From UBA5195 sp034432755 (GTDB lineage: Bacteria > Chloroflexota > Anaerolineae > Anaerolineales > Villigracilaceae), in NCBI GenBank assembly GCA_034432755.1, contig DAOUBQ010000018.1, positions 1-64,000 of the forward strand: 64,000 nucleotides of DNA, in the 5' to 3' direction. The notes beneath the pieces are model-generated. The model made no database searches. It was given only the letters and a program-made list of their open reading frames with translations, and was not told where the DNA came from. This document shows positions 1 through 8,317 of this stretch, in pieces. The translations under genes were made by a program, and so were the position numbers. Numbering within the stretch: position 1 is the first letter of the stretch; every line of letters starts with the position of its first letter.

Positions 1-421
1 GCTTTTCCTTTCCCGTCTTCGGGTCGGTGTAGCGTTCTGTTTTCCGAACCAGTTCGAACCCAACGGGCAACGATACTCCTTGGCTGTGATATAAGCAGGT
101 CACAAAGTTGATGCCCTTGATGGTTCTTTGCTGGGAATGATCGTAGTGCCAGCAAACGATGTCGTTCTCGTCGGTGTATGGTTTTTCCGCAATACTGTCA
201 TCCACAATCACCACGCCGTCTTGGCTTTCAATCTGGCGCACATGCGGCTTGACAAGCCGCCACAAATCCGCCGAGGTTTGTTCTTCCCCTGCCAGCAAGC
301 GTTGCACTCGGTCGTGGCTGATTTCACCATCCAACAGGGAGGACAGCCCTGTCGCCGTGGTTTGTCCGAAGGCGCTTATCAAATAGTCGCTGTACAGGTC
401 AAGAAGTTTGTCGTTTTTCAT
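1..421 (-). CDS. IS4-superfamily-type DDE transposase, N-terminal part (cut by window edge)
   Basis: The reverse strand from the ATG at 421 is open to the window edge, giving 140 codons. The protein begins MKNDKLLDLYSDYLISAFGQ and contains TSADLWRLVKPHVRQIES followed by VVIVDDSIAEKPY, which looks like the first catalytic-Asp region of an IS4-like DDE transposase. WHYDHS and KGINFVTCLYHS follow. I recognise this as a transposase type common in cyanobacteria and environmental genomes; the precise IS family is from memory and unverified. The C-terminal catalytic Glu region lies outside the window. The plus-strand open frames over the same DNA are shadows. The gene is transcribed away from the kinase at 472, so the right end of the element should lie between 421 and about 500. 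Confidence 0.75.
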   Translation of the reverse strand, partial: MKNDKLLDLYSDYLISAFGQTTATGLSSLLDGEISHDRVQRLLAGEEQTSADLWRLVKPHVRQIESQDGVVIVDDSIAEKPYTDENDIVCWHYDHSQQRTIKGINFVTCLYHSQGVSLPVGFELVRKTERYTDPKTGKEK

Positions 422-470
422 GCACCAAGTTTACTCAAATCTGCGTAAGGTGAGTTAAAAATAAAGACTA
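421..470. mobile_element. Probable right terminus of the insertion sequence
   Basis: The 50 bases between the transposase start codon and the histidine kinase should hold the outer end of the element. They contain TTACTCA and TGAGTTAA as a short imperfect inverted pair around AATCTGCGTAAGG. The exact end and target duplication cannot be fixed because the other terminus is outside the window. The kinase start region directly abuts this stretch. Confidence 0.3.
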
Positions 471-471
471 A

Positions 472-2400
472 ATGGATTATCCGCCTCAACCAGGGCTCAA
501 CGTGAGCATTCGTTTCAAGGTCATCATTCCGTATGTCATCCTGACTCTCGTGGTTGCTATCATCGGGGTCTATGTCATCACGCAATTGGTTTCCGTCAGG
601 CAGGAAGAGCGGCTAAGGAATCAGTTGCGCGAGGCCGGTCGGATTGTTTCAGATGAGTTCGGCAAGCAAGAAAGGCAAAACATCGAAAAGGCGCGCTTCA
701 TTGCTTATACAGAAAACCTGGCAAAGGCGCTCCAATCGGGTGACCGCGCCACGCTCGAAAAATTGGTCATTCCACAAGCAGAGGGCAATCGCCTGCAGCA
801 ATTATTTTTAATTGATGAGCAGGGGCGCGAACAATTGCACTTGTTTCGCAATCCCGATGGCGTTTTAGAAATAATCAATGACGAAACCGGGCTGGGCCGT
901 TCCCCCTGGCTTTCGGCGCTGCTTTTGAACAATTCTGAAACGGCCAGCCGCGTTTTTGGTCAGAACCCCCTGGATGGACGATATTATCACTATAGCGCTC
1001 TTTCGGTTTTGCTGGACCGAAAAACCGTTGGCGTGGTGGTGATAGGCACTCCGCTCAACGACCTGTTGCCGCGCCTGAAGAGCATCTCACTGGCCGATGT
1101 CATCTTCTACGATGGAACGGGAAAAATCATCGCCTCGACCCTGCCCGGGCAGGCCGAAACCGCAGACACCGAAGCAACGTTCGCACTTGACCAGGCCACC
1201 CTGAATCTCATCCTGAAGTCTTCCTCCGTAGTCTACGGGGAAAACAAGGACATTTCCGGGCGGTATTACAGCATTGCGCGCGACGTTTTGCAAGTTGGAC
1301 GCGACCGGCTGGGAATCTTTGGCGTTGTGCTGCCATTAGATTTTGTGATGGAATTTAGCGTAGCCAATCGCAATTTTTACATCCTGTTATTTACGGCCAT
1401 CGTTGCGGGCGTCATCTTGCTGGGATACGGCATTTCACGAATGCTCATCAACCCGCTTCAAAAATTATTGCGGGCTTCACTGGCCGTTGCGGGCGGTGAC
1501 CTGAACCAGCGTACCGGTATCCGCGCAGGTGATGAAATCGGCGAATTAGCGCAAACATTTGATGAAATGACAAGCCGGCTTCAAGAACGCACGGCTGAAT
1601 TGGAAAAGACCTACAAAGTTCTGGAACAAATGGACCGCACCAAAGCCAGTTTCATCGAAGTGGCCGCGCACGAACTCCGCACGCCCTTGACGCTGGTCAA
1701 AGGGTATACCCAAATGCTCGCCATGAAGTTCAAAGACGAACCCGAAACCATCGCGTTGACCCAGGGGATTCTGGATGGTTCAGAACGAATGCAAGAAATT
1801 GTGAGCAGCATGTTGGACGTTTCGCGTATTGATAGCAACATGCTCAAAATCTTGCCAGAAGATGCCAATTTGGGCATGGTGCTGGGCCGGGTTTACAAAA
1901 CGTTCCAAGAGGCGCTCAAAGAGCGTCATCTCACCCTCTCCATACAAGGCGTTGATGGCCTGCCGATTCTCCAGGCTGACCCTGACCAACTATACAAAGT
2001 GTTTTATCACTTGGTCATTAACGCCATCAAATATACCCCCGATGGCGGACGCATCACCATTCACGGTCATTTGGTGGAATCTGGGAATGGGCAAAACGAA
2101 GTCGAAATTGTGGTTAGTGATACGGGCATTGGCATCGAACCGGAGCATCACCAACTCATTTTCGAAAAGTTTTACCAGACCGGTGAAGTGTACATGCACT
2201 CCTCGGGCAAGACCAAGTTTAAGGGCGGCGGGCCCGGCTTGGGTTTGGCGATTGCGCATGGTATTATAGAAGCACATGGAGGCCGCATTTGGGTTGAAAG
2301 CCCAGGGCATGATGAAGTCAACTATCCGGGCAGCAAATTTTTCGTTCGTTTGCCATTGAAAGTGAAAAGCGATGAACACAGCCCAACTTCAAACGCGTGA
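472..2400 (+). CDS. Membrane-bound sensor histidine kinase (extracytoplasmic sensor, HAMP, HisKA, HATPase_c)
   Basis: This 642-residue protein is a two-component sensor kinase. A first membrane helix lies at about residues 17-38, an extracytoplasmic sensor region at about 40-300 and a second helix at about 302-325. A HAMP linker (to about 375) and a short coiled coil follow. The HisKA domain carries the H-box AAHELRTPL with phospho-acceptor His400. The ATPase domain has the N-box NAIKYTP, DTGIGI and GGPGLGLAI. No receiver domain and no adjacent response regulator are seen. ATG 472 lacks a clear ribosome site and lies next to the insertion sequence; GTG 502 (N terminus SIRFKVII) is a reasonable alternative native start. 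The 3' end overlaps the next gene by 29 bases, suggesting co-expression. The ligand is unknown. Confidence 0.9.
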   Translation: MDYPPQPGLNVSIRFKVIIPYVILTLVVAIIGVYVITQLVSVRQEERLRNQLREAGRIVSDEFGKQERQNIEKARFIAYTENLAKALQSGDRATLEKLVIPQAEGNRLQQLFLIDEQGREQLHLFRNPDGVLEIINDETGLGRSPWLSALLLNNSETASRVFGQNPLDGRYYHYSALSVLLDRKTVGVVVIGTPLNDLLPRLKSISLADVIFYDGTGKIIASTLPGQAETADTEATFALDQATLNLILKSSSVVYGENKDISGRYYSIARDVLQVGRDRLGIFGVVLPLDFVMEFSVANRNFYILLFTAIVAGVILLGYGISRMLINPLQKLLRASLAVAGGDLNQRTGIRAGDEIGELAQTFDEMTSRLQERTAELEKTYKVLEQMDRTKASFIEVAAHELRTPLTLVKGYTQMLAMKFKDEPETIALTQGILDGSERMQEIVSSMLDVSRIDSNMLKILPEDANLGMVLGRVYKTFQEALKERHLTLSIQGVDGLPILQADPDQLYKVFYHLVINAIKYTPDGGRITIHGHLVESGNGQNEVEIVVSDTGIGIEPEHHQLIFEKFYQTGEVYMHSSGKTKFKGGGPGLGLAIAHGIIEAHGGRIWVESPGHDEVNYPGSKFFVRLPLKVKSDEHSPTSNA

Positions 2401-3589
2401 GCAGCGCGGCTGGCGACTCTTCGTACTGATTTTGTTGATTGGCCTGCTTTTCTTGTGCGCAGCCGGGCAAATGGCGATTCGCCTGGCCGAGCGCTGGGAA
2501 CTCTTGGGGGTCAACATGCGCTCTGCAATTGACCCCGATGAATCGTTCTCGAAAGGGCCAACCCTCGCGCCGCTTGCGCCCATTCTGCCAGAAATCGGCA
2601 CGCCCCTGCCCTGGTGGGATACCTTCCTTACCCCCTCCAGCCCGCTCAACCCGCTTGTGCCGCCCGTCATACTGACCTTTGCCCCGAGGATGACATTTAC
2701 ACCAACCGCCACGATTTCATTAAGTACCCCCATGCCCACTGCTTCACCAGTTTTCACTGACGCGCCCACCGCCACCTGGACGCCTCTGCCGTATTTTTCG
2801 CCCACTCCCATCTTCATCATCTGGCCGACCCGCACCAACACCCCGCCTCCAACCACCGGGCCTACCCGCACCCGCACGCCCACTGGAACGGTGACGGCTA
2901 CCATTACCCTTACTCCAACTGTAACGACAACGCCTACTCTTTCCGCAACTCCAACCGCGACGCCAACGCCCACCCCTTCCGCTACCGAAACCTCAACACC
3001 AACCATAACACCAACCATCACAGAGACACCAACGCCGACCGCAACCCCAACCACCACCTCTACGCCAACCGAAACATCCACTCCGACCGAAACAGCCACC
3101 ATCGCCCCGCCGCCAAGCGGCGTCAACATTGGGCCGGGAGATGGGGCGATTTATGTCTTGCTGAATGGCGATTCATTAATCATTGACATGGGCGCCAACC
3201 TGATTATTGGCGATGGCACAAACACGCCCGATATGGTGTATTACGAAATGGCGGCAGGTGGAGGAATTTACATGGACTGTATCACCGTTCAAATCTCGGA
3301 AAGCTTTGGCGGACCATGGTTCGTTGTGCTTGACTGGTGTGATGCAGTCGTCCCAGGCGTGGATGTAAATACCAGCCTGGGAGGACTTCTTGGAGGTCCT
3401 GTATATTCTCCAGAGACCGACAACCTGTATATCAACCCTGGCGATTTGTATGGCACACCTCCCACAGGAGTTATGATTGATATTGACTCACTGGGTTTGA
3501 CAGGCGCTTACCGTTATGTGCGCCTGAGTGTTCCCCCAACAGGAGCCGATGCGGGCGCAGAAATTGACTCCATCGGCCTGTATCCCTGA
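2372..3589 (+). CDS. Membrane-anchored surface protein with Thr/Pro stalk and C-terminal beta domain
   Basis: The 405-residue product has one hydrophobic helix at about 16-36 (LFVLILLIGLLFLCAAG) without a clear cleavage site, so it is probably anchored by an uncleaved signal. Residues about 105-245 are a low-complexity stalk of TPT, TATP and TPTET units. The last 155 residues form a globular, Gly/Asp-rich, beta-predicted domain (GDSLIIDMGANLIIGDG, then a Cys pair at DCITV and DWCDA that could form a disulfide). I do not recognise the domain with confidence; it resembles lectin- or discoidin-like surface modules. The start overlaps the kinase gene by 29 bases, so the two are probably translated together, and this protein may present a ligand or contact surface to that kinase (inference). 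Confidence 0.8.
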   Translation: MNTAQLQTREQRGWRLFVLILLIGLLFLCAAGQMAIRLAERWELLGVNMRSAIDPDESFSKGPTLAPLAPILPEIGTPLPWWDTFLTPSSPLNPLVPPVILTFAPRMTFTPTATISLSTPMPTASPVFTDAPTATWTPLPYFSPTPIFIIWPTRTNTPPPTTGPTRTRTPTGTVTATITLTPTVTTTPTLSATPTATPTPTPSATETSTPTITPTITETPTPTATPTTTSTPTETSTPTETATIAPPPSGVNIGPGDGAIYVLLNGDSLIIDMGANLIIGDGTNTPDMVYYEMAAGGGIYMDCITVQISESFGGPWFVVLDWCDAVVPGVDVNTSLGGLLGGPVYSPETDNLYINPGDLYGTPPTGVMIDIDSLGLTGAYRYVRLSVPPTGADAGAEIDSIGLYP

Positions 3590-3590
3590 T

Positions 3591-3633
3591 AAAAACTTGT
3601 AGGGCGAGAAAATATCTCGCCCTACAAGTTTTT
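3591..3633. terminator. Bidirectional intrinsic terminator, 19-bp perfect stem
   Basis: AAAAACTTGTAGGGCGAGA (3591-3609) pairs perfectly with 3615-3633 around the five-base loop AAATA. A-runs on one side and T-runs on the other give a U tract in both directions. It separates the convergent genes ending at 3589 and 3622; the stem includes the last codons and stop of the minus-strand gene. Confidence 0.85.
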
Positions 3634-5289
3634 TACCAGATACAACTCCCCGCGCTCGAATCCTCGCTCCAGATAATATTTGCGCGTGCCAACCGCCGCG
3701 ATGACCGCCATGCGCCGGAATCCGCGCGCGCGCGCGATGGTTTCGGCTTCTTGCAGCAGGCGCGTTCCCAAGCCAATATGCTGGGCCGTGCCATTGCCCT
3801 CCGCCCCAACGGGCAGCGACTGGCCGTAGACGTGAACTTCGCGGATAAGCGCGGCCCCTTCCAGGTCAGCCAACCCGGTGGGGGGCGATTCTTTTGCGGG
3901 CAGTGAAAGGCGAATGAACCCGGCAATCTGGTCGTCGGAGGTGACGAAGGAAAGGAAATGCTCCTCGGCTTGGGCGGCCGTATACACCAGGTCGTTCAGA
4001 TTGAGCGCCGAAACGTTCACCTGCGTTGCGCGCACTTCGCGGCAGCGAATGCAGTTACACCGCGTTCCGCGCCGCTCCATCTCCTCGTGAACATCTTGGC
4101 GTAAGGAGGTGCGTTTGTTGCCCTCCACCACATTTGTTGATGGAATATCTCGAATGACGCGGTTGATGCGGCAGTAGCGCGGCACGCTCGGTTTGATGTC
4201 CGCAATCAGGTCAATGAGACTCTGGGTGGTATAGGGTTGGTATTCGCCACGCTGCCAGACCTCGTACAACTCGGCATTGGCGAGCAGTTGGTTGGGGTAA
4301 ATCTTGATTTCATCGGGGCAGTAGCCCTGCCACAGGCGGGCGAAGTCGGCGCGGTCGCTTTCGGGGGTTGCGCCGTGCAGGTTGGGCATCCAGTGCAGGA
4401 CGATTTTAAACCCGGCGGCGCGCAAGAGGGCGGTCGCTTTGAGCGTTTTGGCGGCGTCATGGCCGCGTTTGTTCATCTCCAGAATGCGGTCATCCAGGCT
4501 TTGCGCGCCCATCTGCACTTTGGTCACGCCCAAATAGCGCAGCCAGCGCAGTTCTTTGGGGGTAATTTCATCGGGGCGGGTTTCGATGACTAAACCGACG
4601 TTGCGGTGCGGCGCGGTTTCGTTCAGCGCCTGGGCAGCAGTGAGTTCACCAGGGGCGCAGCGTTCGCCCTCTTCATTTTGCGAAGCAACATGGAGGAGGG
4701 ACGTTAAGAGATTGGGGGGCGTATTGAGCGCATCAAAACAGCGCTTGATAAACCACTCCTGATAGTCGCGCCGATACGCGCTCCAGGTACCGCCCAAGAT
4801 GAGCAGTTCGATTTTATCGGTAGGATGACCGAGGGCTTGCAGCGCTTCAATGCGAGAGCGCACCTGGGTATAAGGGTTAAACTCATGCTCCAAGGCGCGC
4901 ATGGCGCCGGGTTCATCCGGCAGGTAAGATTTCGGCATGCGCACATCGGTGGGGCAGAAGATGCACTGCCCGGGGCAGGGATAGGGCTTGGTGAGGACAG
5001 TAACGGTCGTGACGCCCGAAAGCGTTCGCACCGGCTTCATGCGGATTCGTTCGAGCAGGCTTTTATCGGGGCTTAGCTCGCCGCGCGCGGTCATTTGGTA
5101 ATAGGCAGCCACCAGCGCGGCTTTAGAAAGCACACTGCCGTCCGACATGGGGTGGTCACGCAGGGCTTCCAGCGCGTCGGCGCCGTTAATGATTTCATCC
5201 AAAATCACCCGCGCCTGAGCCAGTTTTTCGGGGGTAATGGCTTTTTGCTGTTTCCAGCGGGTTTGGCGGTCGGTTAAGTTCATGGTCAT
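3622..5289 (-). CDS. elp3: Elp3-family tRNA uridine-34 modification enzyme (radical SAM + GNAT)
   Basis: This 555-residue protein matches the bacterial/archaeal Elp3 family, which adds a carboxymethyl-type group to U34 of tRNA using S-adenosylmethionine and acetyl-CoA. The N-terminal helical tRNA-binding part (1-85) is followed by KPVRTLSGVTTVTVLTKP and the radical-SAM cluster C105-x3-C109-x2-C112. The C-terminal GNAT domain (about 440-555) has HIGLGTRLLQEAE as acetyl-CoA loop and ends YYLERGFERGELYLVKNL. Full length for the family. ATG 5289 and the third-codon ATG 5283 are both possible starts. The 60 bases upstream are almost entirely a heptamer repeat. It is the last gene of a minus-strand run and ends in a shared terminator. 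Confidence 0.93.
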   Translation of the reverse strand: MTMNLTDRQTRWKQQKAITPEKLAQARVILDEIINGADALEALRDHPMSDGSVLSKAALVAAYYQMTARGELSPDKSLLERIRMKPVRTLSGVTTVTVLTKPYPCPGQCIFCPTDVRMPKSYLPDEPGAMRALEHEFNPYTQVRSRIEALQALGHPTDKIELLILGGTWSAYRRDYQEWFIKRCFDALNTPPNLLTSLLHVASQNEEGERCAPGELTAAQALNETAPHRNVGLVIETRPDEITPKELRWLRYLGVTKVQMGAQSLDDRILEMNKRGHDAAKTLKATALLRAAGFKIVLHWMPNLHGATPESDRADFARLWQGYCPDEIKIYPNQLLANAELYEVWQRGEYQPYTTQSLIDLIADIKPSVPRYCRINRVIRDIPSTNVVEGNKRTSLRQDVHEEMERRGTRCNCIRCREVRATQVNVSALNLNDLVYTAAQAEEHFLSFVTSDDQIAGFIRLSLPAKESPPTGLADLEGAALIREVHVYGQSLPVGAEGNGTAQHIGLGTRLLQEAETIARARGFRRMAVIAAVGTRKYYLERGFERGELYLVKNL

Positions 5290-5294
5290 TGGTC

Positions 5295-5343
5295 AATCTA
5301 CAATCTAAAATCTAAAATCTAAAATCTAAAATCTAAAATCTAA
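5295..5343. repeat. Heptanucleotide tandem repeat, 7 copies
   Basis: The unit AATCTAA is repeated head to tail: first copy AATCTAC (5295-5301), six exact copies to 5343, then a degraded copy AATCCCT. It fills the gap between the HIT gene stop (5350) and the Elp3 start. On the transcribed strand the unit reads TTAGATT, so each copy offers a TAGATT hexamer that resembles a -10 box. It resembles the short tandemly repeated heptamers known from cyanobacteria. Confidence 0.9.
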
Positions 5344-5349
5344 AATCCC

Positions 5350-5697
5350 TCATCCCATTGGGTATCTCATACGTTGACCGCCAATGAGGTGAAGATGCAG
5401 GTGGAAAACTGTCTGCCCGCCATCGGCGTTGGTGTTGACGATGAGCCGGTAGCCGCGTTGGGCAATCCCCTCCGCTTCGGCCACCTGGCGGGCCACCACA
5501 AACAGGTGACCCAGGGTAGATTCATCTTCCAGGTTGGCATGGTTGACTGATTCGATATGGCGGTTCGGCACGATGAGGACATGCGTGGGAGCGACGGGAT
5601 GAATATCGCGAAAGGCGGTGACTTGCTCATCCTGATAGACGATGTCGGCCTGGGCCTGGCCGGCGGCAATTTTGCAGAAGATGCAAGAGGGGTTCAT
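5350..5697 (-). CDS. HIT-family nucleotide hydrolase/transferase (HinT-like)
   Basis: The 115-residue protein is a complete histidine-triad protein of the HinT branch, which hydrolyses AMP-linked phosphoramidates and related nucleotides in the cytosol. It starts MNPSCIFCKIAAG with a CxxC pair (C5, C8), has THVLIVPNRHI, and ends with the triad H99-L-H101-L-H103 followed by IGGQRMRYPMG. I chose ATG 5697 because the family normally begins just before CIFCKI; an ATG at 5709 would add four residues. Frame remains open further upstream but without homology. The stop codon touches the heptamer repeat. The substrate is not predictable. Confidence 0.92.
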   Translation of the reverse strand: MNPSCIFCKIAAGQAQADIVYQDEQVTAFRDIHPVAPTHVLIVPNRHIESVNHANLEDESTLGHLFVVARQVAEAEGIAQRGYRLIVNTNADGGQTVFHLHLHLIGGQRMRYPMG

Positions 5698-5792
5698 GGC
5701 ATAGAGCATTCTTGACAAACGAGAGTAAAGATGAATGGCGAGCGCTTTGGACATGCAAGAGTGCGTAAATCGCAATTCGAAAGTCGAAAATC

Positions 5793-7001
5793 TTAAGGTC
5801 CCACCACTGGCAGCGGCCCATAAGCGGGGGAGCAAACAATGTCATAATATTCGATTTCTGTTGCGCGTACTTGCTCGGCATAGACGGCGGCTTGTGCGCC
5901 GATTTGGCGCACCGTGTCTATGTGGTTGCGGGCATCGGGTGACCAATAGCGCGGCAGGGTGAGCAGCGGGTCACCGGCGGGGACTTCGGGCAGGTAAGAG
6001 GGGCGCATGGGGTCGCTTTGCTCGGCTTGCGGCACCCAGTTGAACATGACCGGCCCGCGCGGGTTGACGGTGAACCCCAGCAGGTAGTGATATTCGCGGG
6101 CAATTTGCACGGCGCGCGGAGTAAAGCTGCCGCCCGGCCAGATGTAGGCAATGGGCGTTTTGCCAAAATATTTTTGGAACATCTCAAACGGTTTGCCCAA
6201 TTCCTGGCGTATGTAATCTTCAGTGGAACTGGCGGTGATGTTGATATTATGGACGTAACCGTGCGCCTGGTGGTCTACCCAGCCTTCGGCTTCTAACTCG
6301 GTGTTTTGCTGCCAGAGGTCAGGACGCTCATCGAGCGTGATGTAGGAATTGATCACCTTCCAGCCCCATTCGCGGTAGTATTTGGCAAAGGTGTCATCGA
6401 AACTTTGCCGAAATTTGCGGTCATCTACAATTAACAGCACCGAACGCTGCGGAATTTTGGCGTTGTGGTAGAGAAAATCGGCTGCCTGCTGCATGGTGAT
6501 GGCCTCGAAGCCCTGCGCTTTGAGGTCTTCCATCAGACGGCGAAACTCTTGCATTGACATGTCGTGATAGACGCCGGTGGCATCGGTGTTGACCTCCCCT
6601 TTGGCAATGCCGTGAAACATGATGGGCATGAGAACGGTGCCAGGGGCGGCGTTGTTGGGGTTCCATTTGGCGCGCAGGAATTGGCAAGTGTCGTTGAGAT
6701 AGGTGCGCGGCTGGTCGAGCGGTTTGAGCAATTGGGTGGTGAACCCGGCCGGCAGGGCGGGTGGGGTGCGCCGGGGGTCGAGGGTGGCGGTTGGGGAGGG
6801 GGTGGCGGTTGGGGTGGGCAGAGCCGCCTGGGCAGTTTGCGAGGCAGCCGCGTAAACGGTGGCAACTGCCTGGGTGCTGGCAATGCTCACGTCAAGCGTT
6901 GGGGCGGGGGGCAGGGGGGCAGCCTGGGGTGCGCAGGATGCTAAAATAACGGCGAACAGGAGAGTGATTGCGAATCGGCCATTGCTCATTTGTGAGAACA
7001 T
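5793..7001 (-). CDS. Polysaccharide deacetylase-like lipoprotein
   Basis: The product (402 residues from ATG 7001) has a lipoprotein signal ending FAVILASC, then a Pro/Thr-rich stalk (LPTPTATPSPTATLDP), and a catalytic region from about residue 120. This resembles NodB-type carbohydrate esterases: VLMPIMFHGI, then SVLLIVDDRKF as metal-binding Asp strand, DHQAHGYVHN as the His pair, and IWPGGSF as the following motif. The DD replaces the commoner TFDDG, so activity is uncertain. It probably acts on extracellular glycan or peptidoglycan. An upstream in-frame ATG at 7055 lies in the terminator stem of the preceding gene and is unlikely; ATG 6989 is also possible. A TAAAAT hexamer at 7009-7014 is seven bases before ATG 7001. 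Confidence 0.75.
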   Translation of the reverse strand: MFSQMSNGRFAITLLFAVILASCAPQAAPLPPAPTLDVSIASTQAVATVYAAASQTAQAALPTPTATPSPTATLDPRRTPPALPAGFTTQLLKPLDQPRTYLNDTCQFLRAKWNPNNAAPGTVLMPIMFHGIAKGEVNTDATGVYHDMSMQEFRRLMEDLKAQGFEAITMQQAADFLYHNAKIPQRSVLLIVDDRKFRQSFDDTFAKYYREWGWKVINSYITLDERPDLWQQNTELEAEGWVDHQAHGYVHNINITASSTEDYIRQELGKPFEMFQKYFGKTPIAYIWPGGSFTPRAVQIAREYHYLLGFTVNPRGPVMFNWVPQAEQSDPMRPSYLPEVPAGDPLLTLPRYWSPDARNHIDTVRQIGAQAAVYAEQVRATEIEYYDIVCSPAYGPLPVVGP

Positions 7002-7008
7002 AGCCCCG

Positions 7009-7014
7009 ATTTTA
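7009..7014 (-). promoter_or_regulatory. Possible -10 box of the deacetylase gene (leaderless)
   Basis: TAAAAT on the minus strand ends seven bases before ATG 7001. No convincing -35 box is seen because the expected place is inside the upstream terminator. Suggestive only through similarity to the spacing seen before yvcK and mrpA. Confidence 0.3.
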
Positions 7015-7021
7015 ACCGAAA

Positions 7022-7059
7022 AGACATGGCTTTCCCTTAATCCAGGATAAGCCATGTCT
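7022..7059 (-). terminator. Terminator downstream of inositol phosphate synthase
   Basis: AGACATGGCTT (7022-7032) and AAGCCATGTCT (7049-7059) form an 11-bp perfect stem with a 16-base loop, followed on the minus strand by TTTTCGGTT. It lies 27 bases past the stop codon of the synthase gene. Confidence 0.65.
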
Positions 7060-7085
7060 CATTGATCAATTTTACAAATTAGCGC

Positions 7086-8171
7086 TTACTCATTGCTCTT
7101 GCCGCTAATAAAGTCTTCTGTCTTTTGGCGGCAGATGTCATCGCGGTATTGGATGGGCGGAGTTTTGAAGAAGTAGGACGAGGGGCCGGTGATGGGGCCG
7201 CTCAGCCCACGGTCGAGAGCCAGTTTGGCGCAGCGCACCGCGTCAATGATGACGCCTGCCGAATTGGGGCTGTCCCACACTTCGAGTTTGGCTTCTACAT
7301 TGAGCGGGACGTTGCCAAAGGTGGTGCCTTCCATGCGGATGTAGCACCACTTGCGGTCGGTGAGCCACGGCACATGGTCGGAGGGGCCAACATGGACGTT
7401 ATCGGGGTCTATTTCGTAGGGAATCATGCTCGTCACAGCGCCGGTCTTGGAGATTTTCTTGCTTTCGAGCCGTTCACGTTCCAGCATGTTCAGGAAGTCG
7501 GTGTTACCGCCGAAGTTGAGCTGGTAGGTGCGGTCAATTTTCACGCCGCGGTCAACGAACAGGCTGGTAATGACGCGGTGCAGGATGGTGGCGCCGACCT
7601 GGCTTTTGATGTCGTCACCCAGCACGGGCAGGCCGGCATCTTTGAAGCGTTTGCCCCAGTATTCGCTGGACGCGATGAAGACCGGGATGGCGTTGACGAA
7701 GGCGCAGCCCGCTTCGATGACCTGTTCAACGTACCATTTGGTCGCCATTTCAGAACCAACCGGCAGGTATGAGACGACCACGTCGGTTTGGGTCTCTTTG
7801 AGAAGTTTGACGATATCGGCGGTGGGGCCGGGGGCTTTGGTGATGACTTGTGACAGGTATTTACCGAGGCCATCGTGGGTCATGCCGCGCACAACCGGTG
7901 CGTTGAGGTGCGGCACGTCGCTGAACTTGTAGGTGTTGTTTGGCTCGGCAAAGATGGCTTCGCTCAGGTCTTTGCCGACTTTGGTGGCGTTGATGTCAAT
8001 GCCGAGCGTGAATTCCACGTCGCGGATATGATAGCCGCCCAGGTTGACGTGCATAATGCCAGGGACGGTGGCATCATCGGGGGTGTTTTTGTAGAATTCC
8101 ACGCCCTGAACCAGCGACGAGGCGCAGTTTCCCACGCCGATGATTGCGACTCGTACTTTCTTCTTACTCAT
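7086..8171 (-). CDS. ino1: Inositol-3-phosphate synthase (myo-inositol-1-phosphate synthase)
   Basis: The 361-residue enzyme converts glucose 6-phosphate to 1L-myo-inositol 1-phosphate with internal NAD redox cycling. It is of the short actinobacterial/archaeal type. The NAD-binding loop is IIGVGNCASSLVQG near the N terminus. SYLPVGSEMATKWY, NAIPVFIAS, LPVLGDDIKSQVGATILHR and LNFGGNTDFLNM are the expected active-site blocks, and EGTTFGNVPLNVEAKLEVWDSPNSAG closes the fold (quoted in part: NVEAKLEVWDSPNSAG). A GGAG ribosome site lies about 10 bases before ATG 8171. Known uses of the product are phosphatidylinositol-type lipids, inositol-based thiols or compatible solutes; nothing next to it decides which. 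Single gene with its own terminator. Confidence 0.95.
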   Translation of the reverse strand: MSKKKVRVAIIGVGNCASSLVQGVEFYKNTPDDATVPGIMHVNLGGYHIRDVEFTLGIDINATKVGKDLSEAIFAEPNNTYKFSDVPHLNAPVVRGMTHDGLGKYLSQVITKAPGPTADIVKLLKETQTDVVVSYLPVGSEMATKWYVEQVIEAGCAFVNAIPVFIASSEYWGKRFKDAGLPVLGDDIKSQVGATILHRVITSLFVDRGVKIDRTYQLNFGGNTDFLNMLERERLESKKISKTGAVTSMIPYEIDPDNVHVGPSDHVPWLTDRKWCYIRMEGTTFGNVPLNVEAKLEVWDSPNSAGVIIDAVRCAKLALDRGLSGPITGPSSYFFKTPPIQYRDDICRQKTEDFISGKSNE

Positions 8172-8270
8172 GCGGTTATGTCTCCTTACGATTTTGTTAT
8201 TTTCCTGTTCCCCACGCCTGGGTTTTGCAGCAAAGGGAGGGGATTATGCTGGTGAATCCTGCGGATGAAG

Positions 8271-8276
8271 TATAAT
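8271..8276 (+). promoter_or_regulatory. Possible -10 box (TATAAT) for the GAF histidine kinase
   Basis: A perfect TATAAT lies 41 bases before ATG 8318 in the 146-bp divergent gap between ino1 and the kinase gene. No clear -35 box at 16-18 bases was found. Confidence 0.4.
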
Positions 8277-8317
8277 TTTATCGTACATCGCCGGATTTAA
8301 CTATCAATTCTCAACGT

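Noticed and set aside
128..448. Plus-strand frames over the transposase
   Set aside because: They are shadows of the minus-strand transposase, which has clear family sequence.
2389..3129. A 246-codon minus-strand frame rich in Val-Gly
   Set aside because: It is the complement of the Thr/Pro-coding repeat region; the VGVGV pattern follows from ACN/CCN codons and is not a real protein.
5295..5343. Heptamer array considered as a CRISPR
   Set aside because: Units are contiguous seven-base copies with no spacers and no cas genes nearby.
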